From NCBI RefSeq assembly GCF_030867145.1, contig NC_134419.1, positions 3,561,501 through 3,625,500 on the forward strand: a stretch of DNA of 64,000 nucleotides, given 5' to 3'. Source of the DNA: Opisthocomus hoazin. Lineage: Eukaryota > Chordata > Aves > Opisthocomiformes > Opisthocomidae. Of the stretch, positions 63,034-64,000 are shown piece by piece. How positions within the stretch are numbered: the first letter of the stretch is position 1; every line of letters starts with the position of its first letter. The notes under the pieces are model-generated. The model was not told where the DNA came from, did not search any database, and saw nothing but the letters and a program-made list of their open reading frames with translations. The translations under genes were made by a program, and so were the position numbers.

Positions 63034-64000
63034 CTAGAGAAAGCATACGCCAGATCACTTATCACGATGCATTTTATTCCAAAGACGCTTCAGAACCTGG
63101 CTATTCTGCTTCCAGAATCACTGTGTGACAGACATGGCCTTCAGGGATTCCAGATCGGAATTAGGGGGGGAAAAAAAAAAAGCAAGCTGCTTATCACATG
63201 CCATTTTTGCAATATCATCTACTTGTAACTAAATAGGGAGCCTCTTGGCCGCCAAACTTTAATTTCTGTTTTAAGATCAGGTTCTTGTTTTGCACTTGAA
63301 GTGTGACAGTGCCACTTTCTGGAAAATGTGTGTTTGTCATCAGTGCCCTGCCGCCTTAGTGCGGGCTGTCGGCCTCTGCAGGGAACACCACACTTGGGGT
63401 TTTGCCTGCTCTCTAGTTATTCTCAGTCCTCTCCTCCAAGGCTTTCTACACTTGTTGGCCAGTTTTAGTCAAATCTGATGAAGAAATGCATTACCTCAAA
63501 AGACTGTGCATTCCCTCAAATTTTTATAAAAACTGGTGGGTTGGGAAAAAAGTTCCAAATTGGCAAGTACTGAATTGAGCCCTTCCCTCACCAGCTGTCT
63601 GGTTTCATTGACATGAACAAAACCCACCCCAGCCAGCCAGTTAGCGTATGTAATACATCCAGTGGCCTCCCGGTTCCTGGGAAGGCTGGAGATACAGAAG
63701 GACTGAAGAATAGAGAGGAAAGGAGAGGATATCATTTGTAAAGACCTGGGACACAAAGCCATAGCCCATGGGGTTGGATTCTGTTTGCTCCTGACAGTGA
63801 CCTTCCTTTACATCTTGAATCCACTTGCTATTTCTTTAGATGACCAAAATTAGTGATAATGTTAACCTGGTAATAGGCTGACATTTTTTTCTATAGTACA
63901 GTGATTACAGAGTGTTGGAGAAATACCTCTTAAGTTCCAAGCTATACAGGTCAAGTTATTAAAAAAAGTATAAAAATAAATTCTCTCTCAAAAACCTTTT
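63034..64000. other. USP1 intron, open at window end
   Basis: No upstream USP1 exon is recognised before the window ends. The open frame at 63496-63762 does not resemble USP1. Confidence 0.65.

Noticed and set aside
63496-63762. 88-codon minus-strand open frame near the window end as the next USP1 exon
   Set aside because: The peptide does not resemble USP1, and no acceptor and donor pair in the right phase was found.

Overview
This is a stretch of a vertebrate nuclear genome, and almost certainly a bird. The genes are split into many short exons with GT-AG introns. The interspersed repeats are CR1 LINE copies with the avian-type 3' end, a short tandem of ATTCTGTGA. No microbial, plasmid or phage feature is present. 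The species cannot be named from the sequence.

Two convergent protein genes explain the window. On the + strand, positions 3037-51026 hold the 3' three quarters of DOCK7, a DOCK-C subfamily guanine-nucleotide exchange factor for Rac/Cdc42. I place 35 coding exons, numbered E1-E29 and E31-E36; E30 is the missing one. They run from the first exon of the DHR-1 (C2-like) domain, through the long helical middle, to the DHR-2 catalytic domain and the stop codon. The first ~560 codons lie upstream of the window. Apart from E31, every exon joins its neighbours in frame. The exception is the start of the catalytic half of DHR-2. There a ~42-codon exon is absent and an assembly gap of exactly 200 N (43499-43698) follows a TTTC microsatellite. 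The next exon (E31, 44416-44504) carries four one-base homopolymer length differences from the expected reading frame, which I read as assembly error, not gene decay.

On the - strand, positions 63033-55559 hold the last three coding exons of USP1, the deubiquitinase of FANCD2 and PCNA. They include the zinc-binding CXXC pairs, the catalytic His and Asp and the Gly-Gly self-cleavage site. The exon with the catalytic Cys is outside the window. The tail-to-tail DOCK7-USP1 order matches the mammalian arrangement (human 1p31.3). The ~4.5 kb between the two stop codons holds both 3' UTRs, a CpG-dense patch, a minisatellite and one exon-like segment at 54500-54620 that could be an alternative DOCK7 end.

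The rest is intron. Besides ten CR1 fragments and a few simple repeats, I saw nothing supportable in the other introns longer than 300 bases (3155-4038, 4110-4934, 5714-6465, 8152-9105, 13112-14325, 14416-15438, 16054-17238, 17410-18192, 22072-22891, 23047-23904, 24088-24555, 24692-25720, 30242-30924, 35356-35886, 36031-36994, 46389-47228, 47373-48241, 48349-49379, 49548-50983) beyond what is listed. I found no undescribed biological system. The best leads are the damaged E31 plus missing exon, the 15-base microexon E29, and the exon-like segment between the genes. Comparisons with mammalian DOCK7 and USP1 are from memory of the proteins, not from a search.
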